64,000 nucleotides of DNA, taken from assembly GCA_023444055.1 (NCBI GenBank), contig JAEZRV010000021.1, forward strand, positions 110,482 through 174,481, given 5' to 3'. Below the pieces are notes generated by a model. It was not told the origin of the DNA and did no database searches. It saw only the letters and a program-made list of their open reading frames with translations. The stretch comes from Bacillota bacterium. GTDB taxonomy: Bacteria > Bacillota > Clostridia > Acetivibrionales > DSM-1351. Position numbers and translations under genes: made by a program. Below are positions 19,311 to 29,111 of the stretch, piece after piece (position 1 is the first letter of the stretch; each line of letters begins with the position of its first letter).

Positions 19311-19443
19311 TATGACACATTCATTTTAAGAAGACTTAATTCAGTAATTCTCAAACGCACCTGTATATGATACAATAGCCGAGAAAGCAATTTTTATTAA
19401 CATTACAGTGCATATACCAGACAACATCTGAAAGGTGATATAC

Positions 19444-20481
19444 ATGAGCAATCATAAATATACAGAGGTCGCAAATACACTTCGTGAAGCCATAAAAAAA
19501 GGTATTTACACTGAAGGTCAAAAGTTACCTAGTGAGAACGAATTGGCTTTACAAACAGGCTATAGCAGGCAGACGGTTCGTCAGGCAATCAGTGTTTTGG
19601 AGAATGAAGGACTCACAAGCCGTATACAAGGCAGTGGCACATATGTAAGGGGCGTATTGCCGCAAAGAGCACTGACGCATAACATTGCTGTTGTAACTAC
19701 ATATATTGGCGAATACATTTTTCCTGCAATTTTAAAGGGCATTGATCATGTGCTTGCTGAAAATGGATATACATCAATGCTTTCAGCTACTCGGAACCGT
19801 GTAGACAACGAACGTAAGGTGCTACTGGATTTACTCAATAAGCCAATAGATGGTTTGATTGTTGAAGGAACCAAAACTGCTCTGCCGAATCCCAATATTG
19901 ACTTGTATGAACAATTTGGCAAGCTTGGCATACCTGTTGTATTTATAAATGGTTTTTATCCTGAGCTCAAAAATCCCATATATGTTGTGGCTGATGACAG
20001 ATGTGGTGGAAATATGGCATGTGAAATTCTTTTGAAGAAAGGCCATAAGCGTATTGCAGGAATATTTAAGAGTGATGACATACAGGGACATAAGAGATAT
20101 GCTGGTTATGCTGAAGCATTACGTAAAGCAGGGCTTTCAGTCGATGATGACATTGTGGTTTGGTATACTACTGAAAATCGGGATAAACTTATTGCAAGTT
20201 CTGTCAAACAATTACTTGAAGGTTGTACTGCTGTAGTATGCTATAATGACGAGGTAGCACTTCTGGTTTCTCAGCAACTTAAGGAATTAAGCTCAGAAAT
20301 TTCACAGGATATTGAAATAGTTAGTTTTGATAACAGCACTATTGCAAAGTTATCAGCAACACCATTTATTTCATTATCAAATCCAAAAGAGAAGATTGGG
20401 CATTTTTCTGCAAACAAAATAATAAATTTGTTAAAAAGCAAAAAGGAAAAGCCTGCTGTTTTGCCGTGGAGTATCGAATGA
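19444..20481 (+). CDS. araR: AraR-type arabinose repressor (GntR DNA-binding head, LacI-like body)
   Basis: 345 residues. Residues 1-70 are a GntR winged helix (SENELALQTGYSRQTVRQAISVLENEGLTSRIQGSGTYV region); residues 80-345 are a periplasmic-binding-protein-like effector domain of the LacI type (LLDLLNKPIDGLIVEGT ... ILLKKGHKRIAGIFKSDD). This hybrid layout is the hallmark of AraR of Firmicutes, which releases DNA on binding L-arabinose. ATG at 19444 with AAAGGTG 6 bp upstream is chosen over GTG 19435. It is followed by the ara genes and by a perfect 36-bp palindrome at 20563 that resembles its operator. Confidence 0.92.
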   Translation: MSNHKYTEVANTLREAIKKGIYTEGQKLPSENELALQTGYSRQTVRQAISVLENEGLTSRIQGSGTYVRGVLPQRALTHNIAVVTTYIGEYIFPAILKGIDHVLAENGYTSMLSATRNRVDNERKVLLDLLNKPIDGLIVEGTKTALPNPNIDLYEQFGKLGIPVVFINGFYPELKNPIYVVADDRCGGNMACEILLKKGHKRIAGIFKSDDIQGHKRYAGYAEALRKAGLSVDDDIVVWYTTENRDKLIASSVKQLLEGCTAVVCYNDEVALLVSQQLKELSSEISQDIEIVSFDNSTIAKLSATPFISLSNPKEKIGHFSANKIINLLKSKKEKPAVLPWSIE

Positions 20482-20562
20482 TATTGTTGCATATGACGAA
20501 ATATCATAGTAATTTTTGGAGATGTTTATTATTGTACCGTTCATATTAATGCGGTATTATTT

Positions 20563-20598
20563 TATTAATACAAGTTGTACGTACAACTTGTATTAATA
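20563..20598. promoter_or_regulatory. AraR-like operator: perfect 36-bp palindrome
   Basis: Eighteen consecutive base pairs of perfect dyad symmetry centred on TTGTACGTACAA, the core of the B. subtilis AraR box. It sits between araR and araB, 164 bp before the araB start. It could also fold as RNA behind araR, but the core match favours an operator. Confidence 0.8.
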
Positions 20599-20761
20599 TG
20601 TAAATATGGTATTTAAATCGAATGGCGCATTTGAGTGGTATGCAAGTAAGTATGTAAGTGGTATCTAATAAATGCGGTTATAATTTAATTGTTTTAAATA
20701 CATTATAATTAATTTATTGTTGCTTATCAAAGTTTATGCCTAATTAGGCATGGAGGTTGGT

Positions 20762-22384
20762 ATGAAAGGGGCGGAGACTAGATTGAATAGAGATGAAGTT
20801 ATTCTAAAGATCAATGAAGGACATACAGTTTTAGGAATTGAACTAGGTTCTACACGTATAAAGGCAGTATTAACAGATGACAAACATATTCCTATAGCAT
20901 CTGGCAGTTATGAGTGGGAAAATCAATATGAGAATAATATTTGGACATATCATTTAGATGATGTTTGGACAGGGATACAAAAAAGCTATCAAAATTTAGC
21001 TGAAGAAATAAAAAGCAAATTCGGTGTACCGCTAGTGAAACTTAATGCCATTGGTTTTTCAGCCATGATGCACGGGTATCTTGTGTTTGATACGAATGAA
21101 CAGCAATTAGTGCCTTTCCGCACTTGGCGAAACACAATTACTGAAAAGGCAGCTGAAGTATTGTCAGAACTATTCAGCTTTAATATTCCACAGCGCTGGA
21201 GTATTGCACACCTTTATCAGGCTATTTTAAATGAAGAGGAGCATGTCAGCGAAATTCACTTTATTACTACTCTAGCTGGATACGTTCATTGGAAATTAAC
21301 AGGAAAGAAAGTTCTAGGCGTAGGAGATGCATCAGGTGTGTTCCCTATCGACAGTTCTTCCAGCAATTACAATGAAAATATGATTAAGCAATTTGATGAA
21401 CTTATTGCCGACAAAAATATACCGTGGAAACTTAATGATATTTTGCCAAGTGTTCTAATGGCAGGTGATGCTGCAGGAGTTCTAACCGAAGAGGGTGCAA
21501 AACTTCTAGATGTATCAGGACAATTGATGCCAGGTATTCCATTGTGTCCGCCAGAGGGAGATGCAGGTACTGGAATGGCAGCTACTAATAGTGTTAGTGT
21601 ACGTACAGGAAATGTATCTGCCGGCACTTCTATTTTTGCTATGTTAGTTTTGGAAAATGAGCTATCACAGGTTTATCCTGAGATTGATATGGTAACGACA
21701 CCAAGCGGTAAACCTGTGGCTATGGTTCACTGCAACAATTGTACTTCAGATGTTGATGCATGGGTAGGGCTTTTCAAGGAATTTGCTACTGTTCTGGGTA
21801 ACGATATAAGCAAGGGACCTTTATATGATAGCCTTTATTATAAAGCCCTAGAGGGTGATGCAGATTGCGGAGGTTTACTCGTATATAATTATTATTCAGG
21901 AGAGCCTATAACGAATATGGATGAAGGACGTCCACTATTTGTGCGTACACCAAATAGCAATTTTACTCTTGCCAATTTTATGCGTGCGAATCTTTATGCT
22001 ACTCTTGCCACATTAAGGCTTGGTATGGATATTCTTTTTGAAAAGGAACATGTTTGCATTGAACAGCTAATGGGACATGGTGGATTATTCAAAACAAAGG
22101 GTGTAGGACAAAAGCTGATGGCAGATGCGATAAATGTTCCTGTTACTGTAATGGAAACAGCAGGCGAAGGTGGAGCGTGGGGAATTGCACTTCTGGCAGC
22201 ATATATGAAGAATAAAACACAGGATGAAACACTGGAAGATTATCTGAATAATAAGGTGTTTGCAGGAAAGTCTGGTGAAGATATTAAACCTACATTAGCA
22301 GATGTAGAAGGGTTCAACAAATTTATGGAACAATATTCAAAAGGGCTTACCGTAGAACGTGCAGCTATAGATTCAATAAAATAA
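20762..22384 (+). CDS. araB: FGGY-family sugar kinase, predicted L-ribulokinase
   Basis: 540 residues. Two actin-like ATPase halves: N-terminal phosphate loop GIELGSTRIKAVLTD (about residue 29), substrate segment AIGFSAMMHGYL, and C-terminal ATP site GHGGLFKTKGVGQK with GEGGAWGIALLAAY. Most similar by eye to the xylulokinase-like kinases that serve as ribulokinase in clostridial ara operons; the assignment rests on araA and araD directly downstream. ATG at 20762 is chosen (GGAGG 5 bp upstream); an ATG at 20750 would contain that site. araA follows 16 bp later. Confidence 0.85.
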   Translation: MKGAETRLNRDEVILKINEGHTVLGIELGSTRIKAVLTDDKHIPIASGSYEWENQYENNIWTYHLDDVWTGIQKSYQNLAEEIKSKFGVPLVKLNAIGFSAMMHGYLVFDTNEQQLVPFRTWRNTITEKAAEVLSELFSFNIPQRWSIAHLYQAILNEEEHVSEIHFITTLAGYVHWKLTGKKVLGVGDASGVFPIDSSSSNYNENMIKQFDELIADKNIPWKLNDILPSVLMAGDAAGVLTEEGAKLLDVSGQLMPGIPLCPPEGDAGTGMAATNSVSVRTGNVSAGTSIFAMLVLENELSQVYPEIDMVTTPSGKPVAMVHCNNCTSDVDAWVGLFKEFATVLGNDISKGPLYDSLYYKALEGDADCGGLLVYNYYSGEPITNMDEGRPLFVRTPNSNFTLANFMRANLYATLATLRLGMDILFEKEHVCIEQLMGHGGLFKTKGVGQKLMADAINVPVTVMETAGEGGAWGIALLAAYMKNKTQDETLEDYLNNKVFAGKSGEDIKPTLADVEGFNKFMEQYSKGLTVERAAIDSIK

Positions 22385-22400
22385 AAGGAGTGTATCTGAT

Positions 22401-23876
22401 ATGGCAATGAAAGATTATGAATTTTGGTTTGTAGTAGGAAGTCAGTTTTTATATGGGCAGGAGGTTCTGGATACAGTAGCTTCCCGTGCTGCAGAAATGG
22501 CTGAAAAGATGAATGAAACAGGAGTATTGCCTTGTAAAATAGTATATAAAACTACTGCAAAAACTCCTGAAGAAATATCTAATATAGTAAAAGATGCGAA
22601 CTATCATGATGAATGTGCCGGAATTATTACATGGATGCATACATTCAGTCCATCTAAAATGTGGATTAATGGCTTGAAGGATTTGCAAAAACCTTACTGC
22701 CATTTTGCAACTCAATATAATAGAGAAATTCCTGCTGATACTATTGACATGGATTTTATGAATCTTAACCAGGCTGCTCATGGTGATCGTGAACACGGCT
22801 TTATTGGCGCGCGCCTTCGTTTGAAACGTAAGGTTATTGCTGGCTACTGGATGGATATTGATATACAGGAAAGGATAGGCGATTGGATGCGTGTTGCTGT
22901 AGGTGCTGCATTCAGTAAGAAGCTTAAGGTGATGCGCTTTGGTGACAACATGCGTAATGTTGCTGTAACTGAGGGTGATAAGGTTGAAGTGCAGACTAAG
23001 CTTGGATGGCAGGTAAATACTTGGCCTGTAGGTACTCTTGTAGAGTATATCAACAATGTTACCGAAGAAGAAGTAGCTACACTGATGGCTGAGTATACAG
23101 ATAAGTATGAAATTAACACAGACAATCTTCAAAGTGTTCGATACCAGGCTAAAGAAGAAATTGCTATGAAGAAACTGTTAGACAGCGAAGGGTGCAAAGC
23201 ATTCAGCAATACATTCGAAGATTTGTATGGCATGGAACAGCTCCCAGGACTAGCTAGTCAACGCTTGATGGAGCTAGGTTATGGATATGGCGGTGAGGGC
23301 GACTGGAAGGTTTCTGCAATGACTGCTGTAGTAAAAGCAATGGCTGAAGGAAAAACTGGCGGAACTTCATTTATGGAGGATTATACATATGATTTGACAA
23401 AGGGAAACGAATTCAGTTTGGGTGCTCATATGTTGGAGGTTTGCCCTACTATTGCAACTAATAAGCCCAAAATTGAAGTACATCCCCTTGGCATAGGAGG
23501 AAAAGCTGACCCTGCTCGTCTTGTTTTTGAAGGAAAAGCGGGTAAAGCTATTGTATTAAGCCTTATAGATATGGGCGGAAGGTTGCGCTTGATTTGTCAG
23601 GATATAGAATGTGTTAAAGCTCAATATGATATGCCAAAGCTACCAGTTGCTCGCGTTATGTGGCAAGCTATGCCTGATTTGCTTACAGGAGCAGAGGCAT
23701 GGATTACTGCAGGAGGTGCACACCATACAGTGCTAACATATGATATAACTGCTGAGCAAATGAGAGACTGGGCACGTATAATGGATATTGAGTTTGTGCA
23801 TATTTCTAAGGATACTAATATTGAAAAACTTGAGCAAGAATTGCTTCTTGCGGATATTGCATGGAAGTTGAAATAA
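22401..23876 (+). CDS. araA: L-arabinose isomerase
   Basis: Converts L-arabinose to L-ribulose. 491 residues, normal length. The N-terminal FWFVVGSQFLYGQE, the HTFSPSKMWINGL loop, GEGDWKVSAM, EDYTYDL and AHHTVLT motifs of the family are present, including the Glu and His residues that bind manganese. Ribosome site AAGGAG 10 bp before ATG, 16 bp after araB. Confidence 0.96.
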   Translation: MAMKDYEFWFVVGSQFLYGQEVLDTVASRAAEMAEKMNETGVLPCKIVYKTTAKTPEEISNIVKDANYHDECAGIITWMHTFSPSKMWINGLKDLQKPYCHFATQYNREIPADTIDMDFMNLNQAAHGDREHGFIGARLRLKRKVIAGYWMDIDIQERIGDWMRVAVGAAFSKKLKVMRFGDNMRNVAVTEGDKVEVQTKLGWQVNTWPVGTLVEYINNVTEEEVATLMAEYTDKYEINTDNLQSVRYQAKEEIAMKKLLDSEGCKAFSNTFEDLYGMEQLPGLASQRLMELGYGYGGEGDWKVSAMTAVVKAMAEGKTGGTSFMEDYTYDLTKGNEFSLGAHMLEVCPTIATNKPKIEVHPLGIGGKADPARLVFEGKAGKAIVLSLIDMGGRLRLICQDIECVKAQYDMPKLPVARVMWQAMPDLLTGAEAWITAGGAHHTVLTYDITAEQMRDWARIMDIEFVHISKDTNIEKLEQELLLADIAWKLK

Positions 23877-23893
23877 TACTATTTCTTATTTAG

Positions 23894-23976
23894 AATAGAA
23901 GCCAATATTTTACTTGCAATTAGTACAACTTAGTATTTGAAATAGAAGCCAATATTTTACTTGCAATTAGTACAAC
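23894..23976. repeat. Exact 36-bp tandem repeat between araA and araD
   Basis: Copies at 23894-23929 and 23941-23976 are identical, offset 47 bp. Each ends in TTAGTACAAC; in the first copy the flank reads GTACAACTTAGTATT, close to one arm of the 20563 palindrome. A duplication carrying degenerate AraR half-sites is possible. Confidence 0.7.
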
Positions 23977-24020
23977 AATGATGATGGTAATTTATACCTA
24001 GTTCAGAGAGGATGAAATTT

Positions 24021-24719
24021 ATGCTTGAAGCATTAAAAAATGAGGTTTTTGAAGCCAATTTACTTCTGCCTAAACATGGACTTATTACTTTTACATGGGG
24101 AAATGTATCAGGTATAGACCGGGAAAATGGGCTTGTTGTGATAAAACCTTCAGGTGTAGAGTATGAAAAGATGAAAGCGGAGGATATGGTTGTCATTGAT
24201 TTAAAAACTGGTGAAAAGGTGGAGGGTGCATTGAAACCATCTTCTGATACACCTACACATCTGGCATTGTATCGTGCATTTCCTGAAATCGGAGGCATAG
24301 TACACACGCACAGCAGATGGGCAACTATTTATGCGCAAGCAGGTATGGGAATTCCAGCTCTAGGGACTACACATGGAGATTATTTCTATGGTGAGATTCC
24401 TTGTACACGAAAGATGACGGCAGAGGAGATAGGTGGAGAACCTGGACACTATGAATATGAGACTGGAAATGTAATTGTAGAAACCTTTGTAGGTAAAAGT
24501 GAAAATGATATTCCAGCAGTTTTAGTACATAGCCACGGCCCATTTACATGGGGAACAAATGCTGAAAATGCTGTCCACAATGCTGTTGTGCTTGAGGAAT
24601 TAGCTTTTATGGCATGGCATAACCAGATGATGAATCCAAACATAAAACCTATGCAGCAGGAGTTACTGAATAAACACTACCTTCGCAAGCATGGTAAAAA
24701 TTCCTATTACGGGCAGTAA
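24021..24719 (+). CDS. araD: L-ribulose-5-phosphate 4-epimerase
   Basis: Last step of L-arabinose catabolism, giving D-xylulose 5-phosphate. 232 residues, class II aldolase fold. Zinc ligands are visible in HTHSRWATIYAQAG and HSHGPFTWG; TWGNVSG and KPSGVEYE are the phosphate-binding motifs. The second ATG, 24021, is preferred: it yields MLEALKNEVFEANLLLPKHG as in other AraD proteins and has GAGAGG 8-13 bp upstream, whereas ATG 24012 touches that site. 144 bp from araA, across the tandem repeat. Confidence 0.95.
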   Translation: MLEALKNEVFEANLLLPKHGLITFTWGNVSGIDRENGLVVIKPSGVEYEKMKAEDMVVIDLKTGEKVEGALKPSSDTPTHLALYRAFPEIGGIVHTHSRWATIYAQAGMGIPALGTTHGDYFYGEIPCTRKMTAEEIGGEPGHYEYETGNVIVETFVGKSENDIPAVLVHSHGPFTWGTNAENAVHNAVVLEELAFMAWHNQMMNPNIKPMQQELLNKHYLRKHGKNSYYGQ

Positions 24720-24759
24720 AAATAGTTAGAAGTTGTTTAATCTATATAGAAATAATATG

Positions 24760-24799
24760 CAAATAAGTATATAATATTTTAGTATTGTATACTTATTTG
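24760..24799 (+). terminator. Terminator of the ara operon
   Basis: CAAATAAGTATA and TATACTTATTTG form a perfect 12-bp stem, followed by TTATTAT. Confidence 0.7.
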
Positions 24800-24850
24800 T
24801 TATTATACATAATTATAAATGTAATAATTTCTGTAGATATTAAACTAACC

Positions 24851-24888
24851 CGATGTACGACTTTATGATTAATCAATATAGTACATCG
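24851..24888. promoter_or_regulatory. Inverted repeat in the proB upstream region
   Basis: CGATGTAC and GTACATCG, perfect 8-bp arms 22 bp apart, ending 18 bp before the proB start. Operator or leader hairpin; no T-box features are seen. Confidence 0.4.
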
Positions 24889-24905
24889 TTCAAATGGAGG
24901 TTAAA

Positions 24906-25727
24906 ATGGACTTCAAAAGAGAACATTTAAATGATGCACAGAGGATAGTAATTAAGGTAGGAACATCAACATTGACCTATGACACCGGTAAAATAAACTT
25001 TACCCGTATAGATAAGCTGTCTAGGATTATTTCTGATTTATCCAATCAGGGCAAAGAGGTTATACTTGTAACTTCTGGAGCTGTTGGGGTGGGTGTAGAT
25101 AAGCTTAAAATGACTGAAAGACCAAAGACTATACGAGAGAAGCAGGCAGTGGCTGCTGTTGGACAGTGCGAGCTTATGCATATGTACAGCAAATTCTTTT
25201 CTGAATATGGGCATATTGTTGCACAGATTTTGCTGACTAGAGACATAATGAGTGATGAGAATTGTCGTGAAAATGTTGTAAATACATTTGAAACATTACT
25301 AAAAAAAGGTATAGTTCCAATCGTAAATGAAAATGATTCTGTATCCATCGTTGAATTGAAGGCTGGTCAAAAAGATACTTTCAGTGAAAACGATACTTTA
25401 TCTGCACTTGTTGCTAAACTTATAAAATCTGATTTGTTAATTATATTATCTGATATTGATGGCTTTTTTGACTCTGACCCAAAAAAGAATCCAGAATCTA
25501 AGATGCTGTCTATTATTAATGAAATTACACCAGACATAGAACTTTGTGCTGAAGGTGCGGGCACAAAGAGGGGAACAGGTGGAATGGTCACAAAACTTAA
25601 AGCAGCTAAAATTGCTACAAAAGCAGGTGTAGATGTAGTCTTAACAAATGGCAGCAATCCAGAAATTATTATGGACATAATTAATGGAGAAGATATTGGT
25701 ACAGTTTTTGTAGGAAACCATAAATAG
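24906..25727 (+). CDS. proB: Glutamate 5-kinase without PUA domain
   Basis: First step of proline synthesis from glutamate. 273 residues, so only the amino-acid-kinase domain, with the C-terminal PUA domain of E. coli ProB absent, as in many Firmicutes. Motifs: VIKVGTSTLT, VTSGAVGVG, NENDSVS, SDIDGFF and the RGTGGMVTKLKAA nucleotide segment. ATG 24906 is chosen with GGAGG 8 bp upstream; ATG 24894 contains that site. proA is not adjacent. Terminator at 25776. Confidence 0.95.
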   Translation: MDFKREHLNDAQRIVIKVGTSTLTYDTGKINFTRIDKLSRIISDLSNQGKEVILVTSGAVGVGVDKLKMTERPKTIREKQAVAAVGQCELMHMYSKFFSEYGHIVAQILLTRDIMSDENCRENVVNTFETLLKKGIVPIVNENDSVSIVELKAGQKDTFSENDTLSALVAKLIKSDLLIILSDIDGFFDSDPKKNPESKMLSIINEITPDIELCAEGAGTKRGTGGMVTKLKAAKIATKAGVDVVLTNGSNPEIIMDIINGEDIGTVFVGNHK

Positions 25728-25775
25728 ATTTCTTTTTAATAGATATCTTTTTAATAGATATCTTTAGTATAAATA

Positions 25776-25826
25776 AAAGTGCATCGACAATGTTAGTGTG
25801 TTATCTGACATTGTCGGTGCACTTTA
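25776..25826. terminator. Bidirectional terminator between proB and the PBP gene
   Basis: AAAGTGCATCGACAATGT pairs with ACATTGTCGGTGCACTTT (one G-T pair); A and T runs on the outside suit both convergent genes. Just before it, TAATAGATATCTTTT is repeated in tandem. Confidence 0.85.
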
Positions 25827-25853
25827 TTATATAATCTAAAAATCATTGCTTTC

Positions 25854-28352
25854 TTATGGAATAACATCTAATCCCTCATCACTCTCTATGGGTAGCAACG
25901 GACTGTCAAATATTCCCTGATTTGATTGCTGATTAGTATTTGCATTTGCATTTGCAGGTCCTGGATTAGGAGGGCCTGCAACATTAGATGCACTGTGCTT
26001 AGTACAATATTCACCTTGCGGCAATTCATACATCCAATCCTTAATCTTTGACACTAAAGATGAATCTTTAGGAAGATAAGGAACAGGTCTTTGAATAAAT
26101 ACTCTTTCCTGGACTACTGATGCAGGACAGTATTGGTTAGCAAGTAAAGGTCTACCGTATATATCTTTGGATGTAGTATCTACCTTTGCTAATATATGAA
26201 CATCGCAGGTATCTTTAGGCTCTGTACCTTTAGCGAAATATTCTGTCCTAATTGCATTACCTCTAGGGTCATGGCTACAATGCTCTCCAGGTAATTTACC
26301 TGAATAGATACATATGGATTTTTTTACTATCCCACTAGGCTGCTCAAAGTCCTTGACCTGTGAATCAGAATGTATTCTATTCATTACTTTATTCCAGAGC
26401 TTAAGAGACTGATTATACTCAGAAGATTTTAATGTTTTTGGGTTATTGTAGCCGTACCAAGTTGCTCCAACATAATAAGGTGAAAAGCCAACAAACCATT
26501 TGTCGTAGTTATCGTTTGTTGTACCAGTTTTACCGGCTGTTGGAATGACCTTGCCAGCAGAATTTTTAACAGTTCCTAATCCACCTGTAGCTGCTGTACC
26601 ATTGGTTACAACATCTCTCATCATATTTGTCATAAGGAAGGCTGTAGTTTCCTTATATACAATATTCTTTTTTTGTGCTTGTGTTTTATCAAGTATTACA
26701 TTACCACTTTCATCAGTTACCTTTGTATATGAAATTGGCTCAAGATAAACACCCTCATGTACAAATGGAACATATGCTGATGCCATAATTAAAGGATTTA
26801 CACCTACATTTAATCCACCAAGAGCCATTGATACATACCCTTCTTTTGACCTATCAATGTTAGACTTTTTTAAATAAGCAATTGATTTTTCTGCTCCTAA
26901 GTAATCCATAAAAACTTTTGCAGCTACTACATTTATGGAACTTTTAATACCAGTTCTTATTGTAGAAAGACCTCTAAAGCTTGATTCTGAATTTTTAGGA
27001 TATGGTTTGGTAGGATTCTGAGGGTCAAGATAAATAGGAACATCATCTACAACAGTTGCTGGCGTTATTAAGCCTAAGTCTATAGCTGGACCATATACAG
27101 CAATTGGCTTAAAGCTTGAACCAGGCTGTCTATTCATGGATGTAGCTCTGTTAAGTGTAAAATTACCCTTTTTAGAGCCATAAGCACCATACATACCACG
27201 AATTTGTCCTGAAGCAGGATCTAGAACAAGCATCGCAGCTTGAGCTTGCATATCAGGGTTACTAATCTTTTTATTAACTGGAAAGTTCTCTATATTTGTA
27301 AATTCTTCATTCATTACTTTCTGAATTTTAGTATCCTGAGTTGTATATATTTTTAATCCGCTATTGTAGATCTTTATATTAGCGGCATCACTGGAAATAT
27401 TGTACTTTTCCATTAAGTCTTTCTGTACTTGAGTCAAAACATAGTCTACAAAAAAACTTTGAACATTGTTAGAAGAAACACTCTCGGCATTTTCATTCTT
27501 ATAGATTTTAAGTTCTTCTGCAATTGCTTCATTGTACTCGTTATGAGTTATTTTTCCTTGATCAAGCATTGCCTTTAAAATAATTTCCTGACGTTCTTTA
27601 TTTCTTTTTTTGTTATTTTCACCTAAGGTTGGGTCATAATATCCAGGGGATTTGGTAACACCTGCAATACTAGAACATTCGGCAAGAGATAAATCTTTTA
27701 CATCTTTATTAAAAAACTTTTTCGCAGCAGCTTGAACACCGTAGCAACCTGAACCTGTAGTAATACGATTCATATAATTATCAAGTATCTGATCTTTTGA
27801 CAGGTCTCTTTCAAGCTGCATTGCCTGCCAAGCTTCCTGAACTTTTCGCTTTATTGTGGAATCTTGATTGCCTGTAATGTTTTTAACCAATTGCTGAGTA
27901 ATGGTACTACCACCAAAGGAAGCATCACCAAAATGAATTATATAGCTAATGGCAGCCTTTGCAAATCTTTTGATATCAACACCGCCATGATTATAGAAAT
28001 TCTTATCTTCTATTGCTATAAATGCATTCCTCATATTATCTGGTATTTCTGAATGTACAACAACAACTCTATTTTCACTTCCTTTAATTTGTGCCATTTC
28101 AGCTCCATCTTTATCGTATATAAAGGATGTCAGTTTAGTTAACTCAAGCTGGTCAGGTGTTATAGCATCGGCATTTTTTATATAACTAAGACAGGCACCA
28201 CCTAATATACCAGCAAAAGTACATCCTATAGATAAAAAGATAACAACTACTGTTTTAATAACAGCAAGAGCAAACTGTGAGTAAACACTTTTTTTCTTCT
28301 TTTTTTTATTTTGCTCGCTCCTGCCTGAAGCAGTACTCTCATTAGATTTCAT
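25854..28352 (-). CDS. Class A penicillin-binding protein (PBP1, bifunctional peptidoglycan synthase)
   Basis: Polymerises and cross-links peptidoglycan outside the membrane. 832 residues: short basic cytoplasmic tail, membrane helix about 31-56, GT51 glycosyltransferase (EDKNFYNHGG, GGSTITQQLVKN, about 95-260), then the transpeptidase with SSFK nucleophile near residue 411, SIN, and KTGTT near residue 606. The C terminus is Pro/Asn-rich low complexity (about 790-825). ATG at 28352 has GGAGG 11 bp upstream. Same strand and next to a bactofilin and a LytM peptidase, pointing to a cell-wall growth module. Confidence 0.95.
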   Translation of the reverse strand: MKSNESTASGRSEQNKKKKKKSVYSQFALAVIKTVVVIFLSIGCTFAGILGGACLSYIKNADAITPDQLELTKLTSFIYDKDGAEMAQIKGSENRVVVVHSEIPDNMRNAFIAIEDKNFYNHGGVDIKRFAKAAISYIIHFGDASFGGSTITQQLVKNITGNQDSTIKRKVQEAWQAMQLERDLSKDQILDNYMNRITTGSGCYGVQAAAKKFFNKDVKDLSLAECSSIAGVTKSPGYYDPTLGENNKKRNKERQEIILKAMLDQGKITHNEYNEAIAEELKIYKNENAESVSSNNVQSFFVDYVLTQVQKDLMEKYNISSDAANIKIYNSGLKIYTTQDTKIQKVMNEEFTNIENFPVNKKISNPDMQAQAAMLVLDPASGQIRGMYGAYGSKKGNFTLNRATSMNRQPGSSFKPIAVYGPAIDLGLITPATVVDDVPIYLDPQNPTKPYPKNSESSFRGLSTIRTGIKSSINVVAAKVFMDYLGAEKSIAYLKKSNIDRSKEGYVSMALGGLNVGVNPLIMASAYVPFVHEGVYLEPISYTKVTDESGNVILDKTQAQKKNIVYKETTAFLMTNMMRDVVTNGTAATGGLGTVKNSAGKVIPTAGKTGTTNDNYDKWFVGFSPYYVGATWYGYNNPKTLKSSEYNQSLKLWNKVMNRIHSDSQVKDFEQPSGIVKKSICIYSGKLPGEHCSHDPRGNAIRTEYFAKGTEPKDTCDVHILAKVDTTSKDIYGRPLLANQYCPASVVQERVFIQRPVPYLPKDSSLVSKIKDWMYELPQGEYCTKHSASNVAGPPNPGPANANANTNQQSNQGIFDSPLLPIESDEGLDVIP

Positions 28353-28526
28353 ACATACATAACCTCCATAAAACAAAATAACCAAATAAGTAAGTTTACT
28401 TAATTCATAATATTGTTAAAAATAGGAAATAAGTAATATATTTGCTCAAAACATTATATCATAAAAAGATTATAAGTACATAATTTTTAGTGAAGTCAAT
28501 TATACCTCAAGTTTTTTACGTATAAA

Positions 28527-28561
28527 AAACTCCATTTCAGCTAATTTATGAAATGGAGTTT
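28527..28561 (-). terminator. Terminator downstream of the bactofilin gene
   Basis: AAACTCCATTTCA and its exact complement form a 13-bp stem with a T-run on the minus strand. Confidence 0.8.
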
Positions 28562-28586
28562 CTTAAAATAGACATAATAAACGAAA

Positions 28587-29018
28587 TTACATTTCAGGCT
28601 GTCCTTCGTCAATAGCAGGGTTTTTTTTGAAATCCTTCTTTTTGTTGAACGATGATGCTTTGGAAGCCTGATTTTCAAGCATTTTGCAATTTCCATCAAA
28701 AACACTACCTTCATCCAATGTTAAGGTCTTTACTTGAATATTACCAATTAACTTTGCTGTAGATAGAAGTTTGAGAACACCAACTGAGGAAATATCGCCT
28801 TCAATGTTGCCCGCAACGTTAATATTTGATGCGCTAACATTACCTTTTATATAAGCTTCCGCACCAACAAAAAGGTCACCTTGAACAGAAATATTTCCTG
28901 TAACCTTGCCGTCTATTCTTATAATTCCTTTAGAATTAATATCGCCTATTAATTCTGTATTTGATCCTATTAAGGTATCAAAGTTTGCTTTTTCAAAATC
29001 TGTTTGCTTATTAAACAA
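28587..29018 (-). CDS. Bactofilin (polymer-forming cytoskeletal protein)
   Basis: 143 residues. The central part (about 18-115) is a run of short hydrophobic beta repeats with Gly turns (ELIGDINSKGIIRIDGKVTGNI, then GNVSASNINVAGNIEGDIS), the right-handed beta-helix of bactofilins, which polymerise without nucleotide. Short disordered basic tail. Good GGGAGG site before ATG. The upstream neighbour is a membrane LytM endopeptidase, the same pairing as in known bactofilin-peptidase shape modules. Confidence 0.92.
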   Translation of the reverse strand: MFNKQTDFEKANFDTLIGSNTELIGDINSKGIIRIDGKVTGNISVQGDLFVGAEAYIKGNVSASNINVAGNIEGDISSVGVLKLLSTAKLIGNIQVKTLTLDEGSVFDGNCKMLENQASKASSFNKKKDFKKNPAIDEGQPEM

Positions 29019-29111
29019 TGGTTTTCCTCCCTTTTATTGAATATCTGAACAATAATATTTATTAAAGTTTATTTAATCTAAACCAACAAAGTTATAATTA
29101 CGAACCATATA

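Noticed and set aside
22449..23132. 227-codon frame antisense to araA
   Set aside because: Shadow of a conserved enzyme gene; composition is Cys/His/Tyr-rich without domains.
24720..24905. T-box leader for proB
   Set aside because: No specifier loop or conserved AGGGTGGNACCGCG antiterminator word; only an 8-bp inverted repeat is present.
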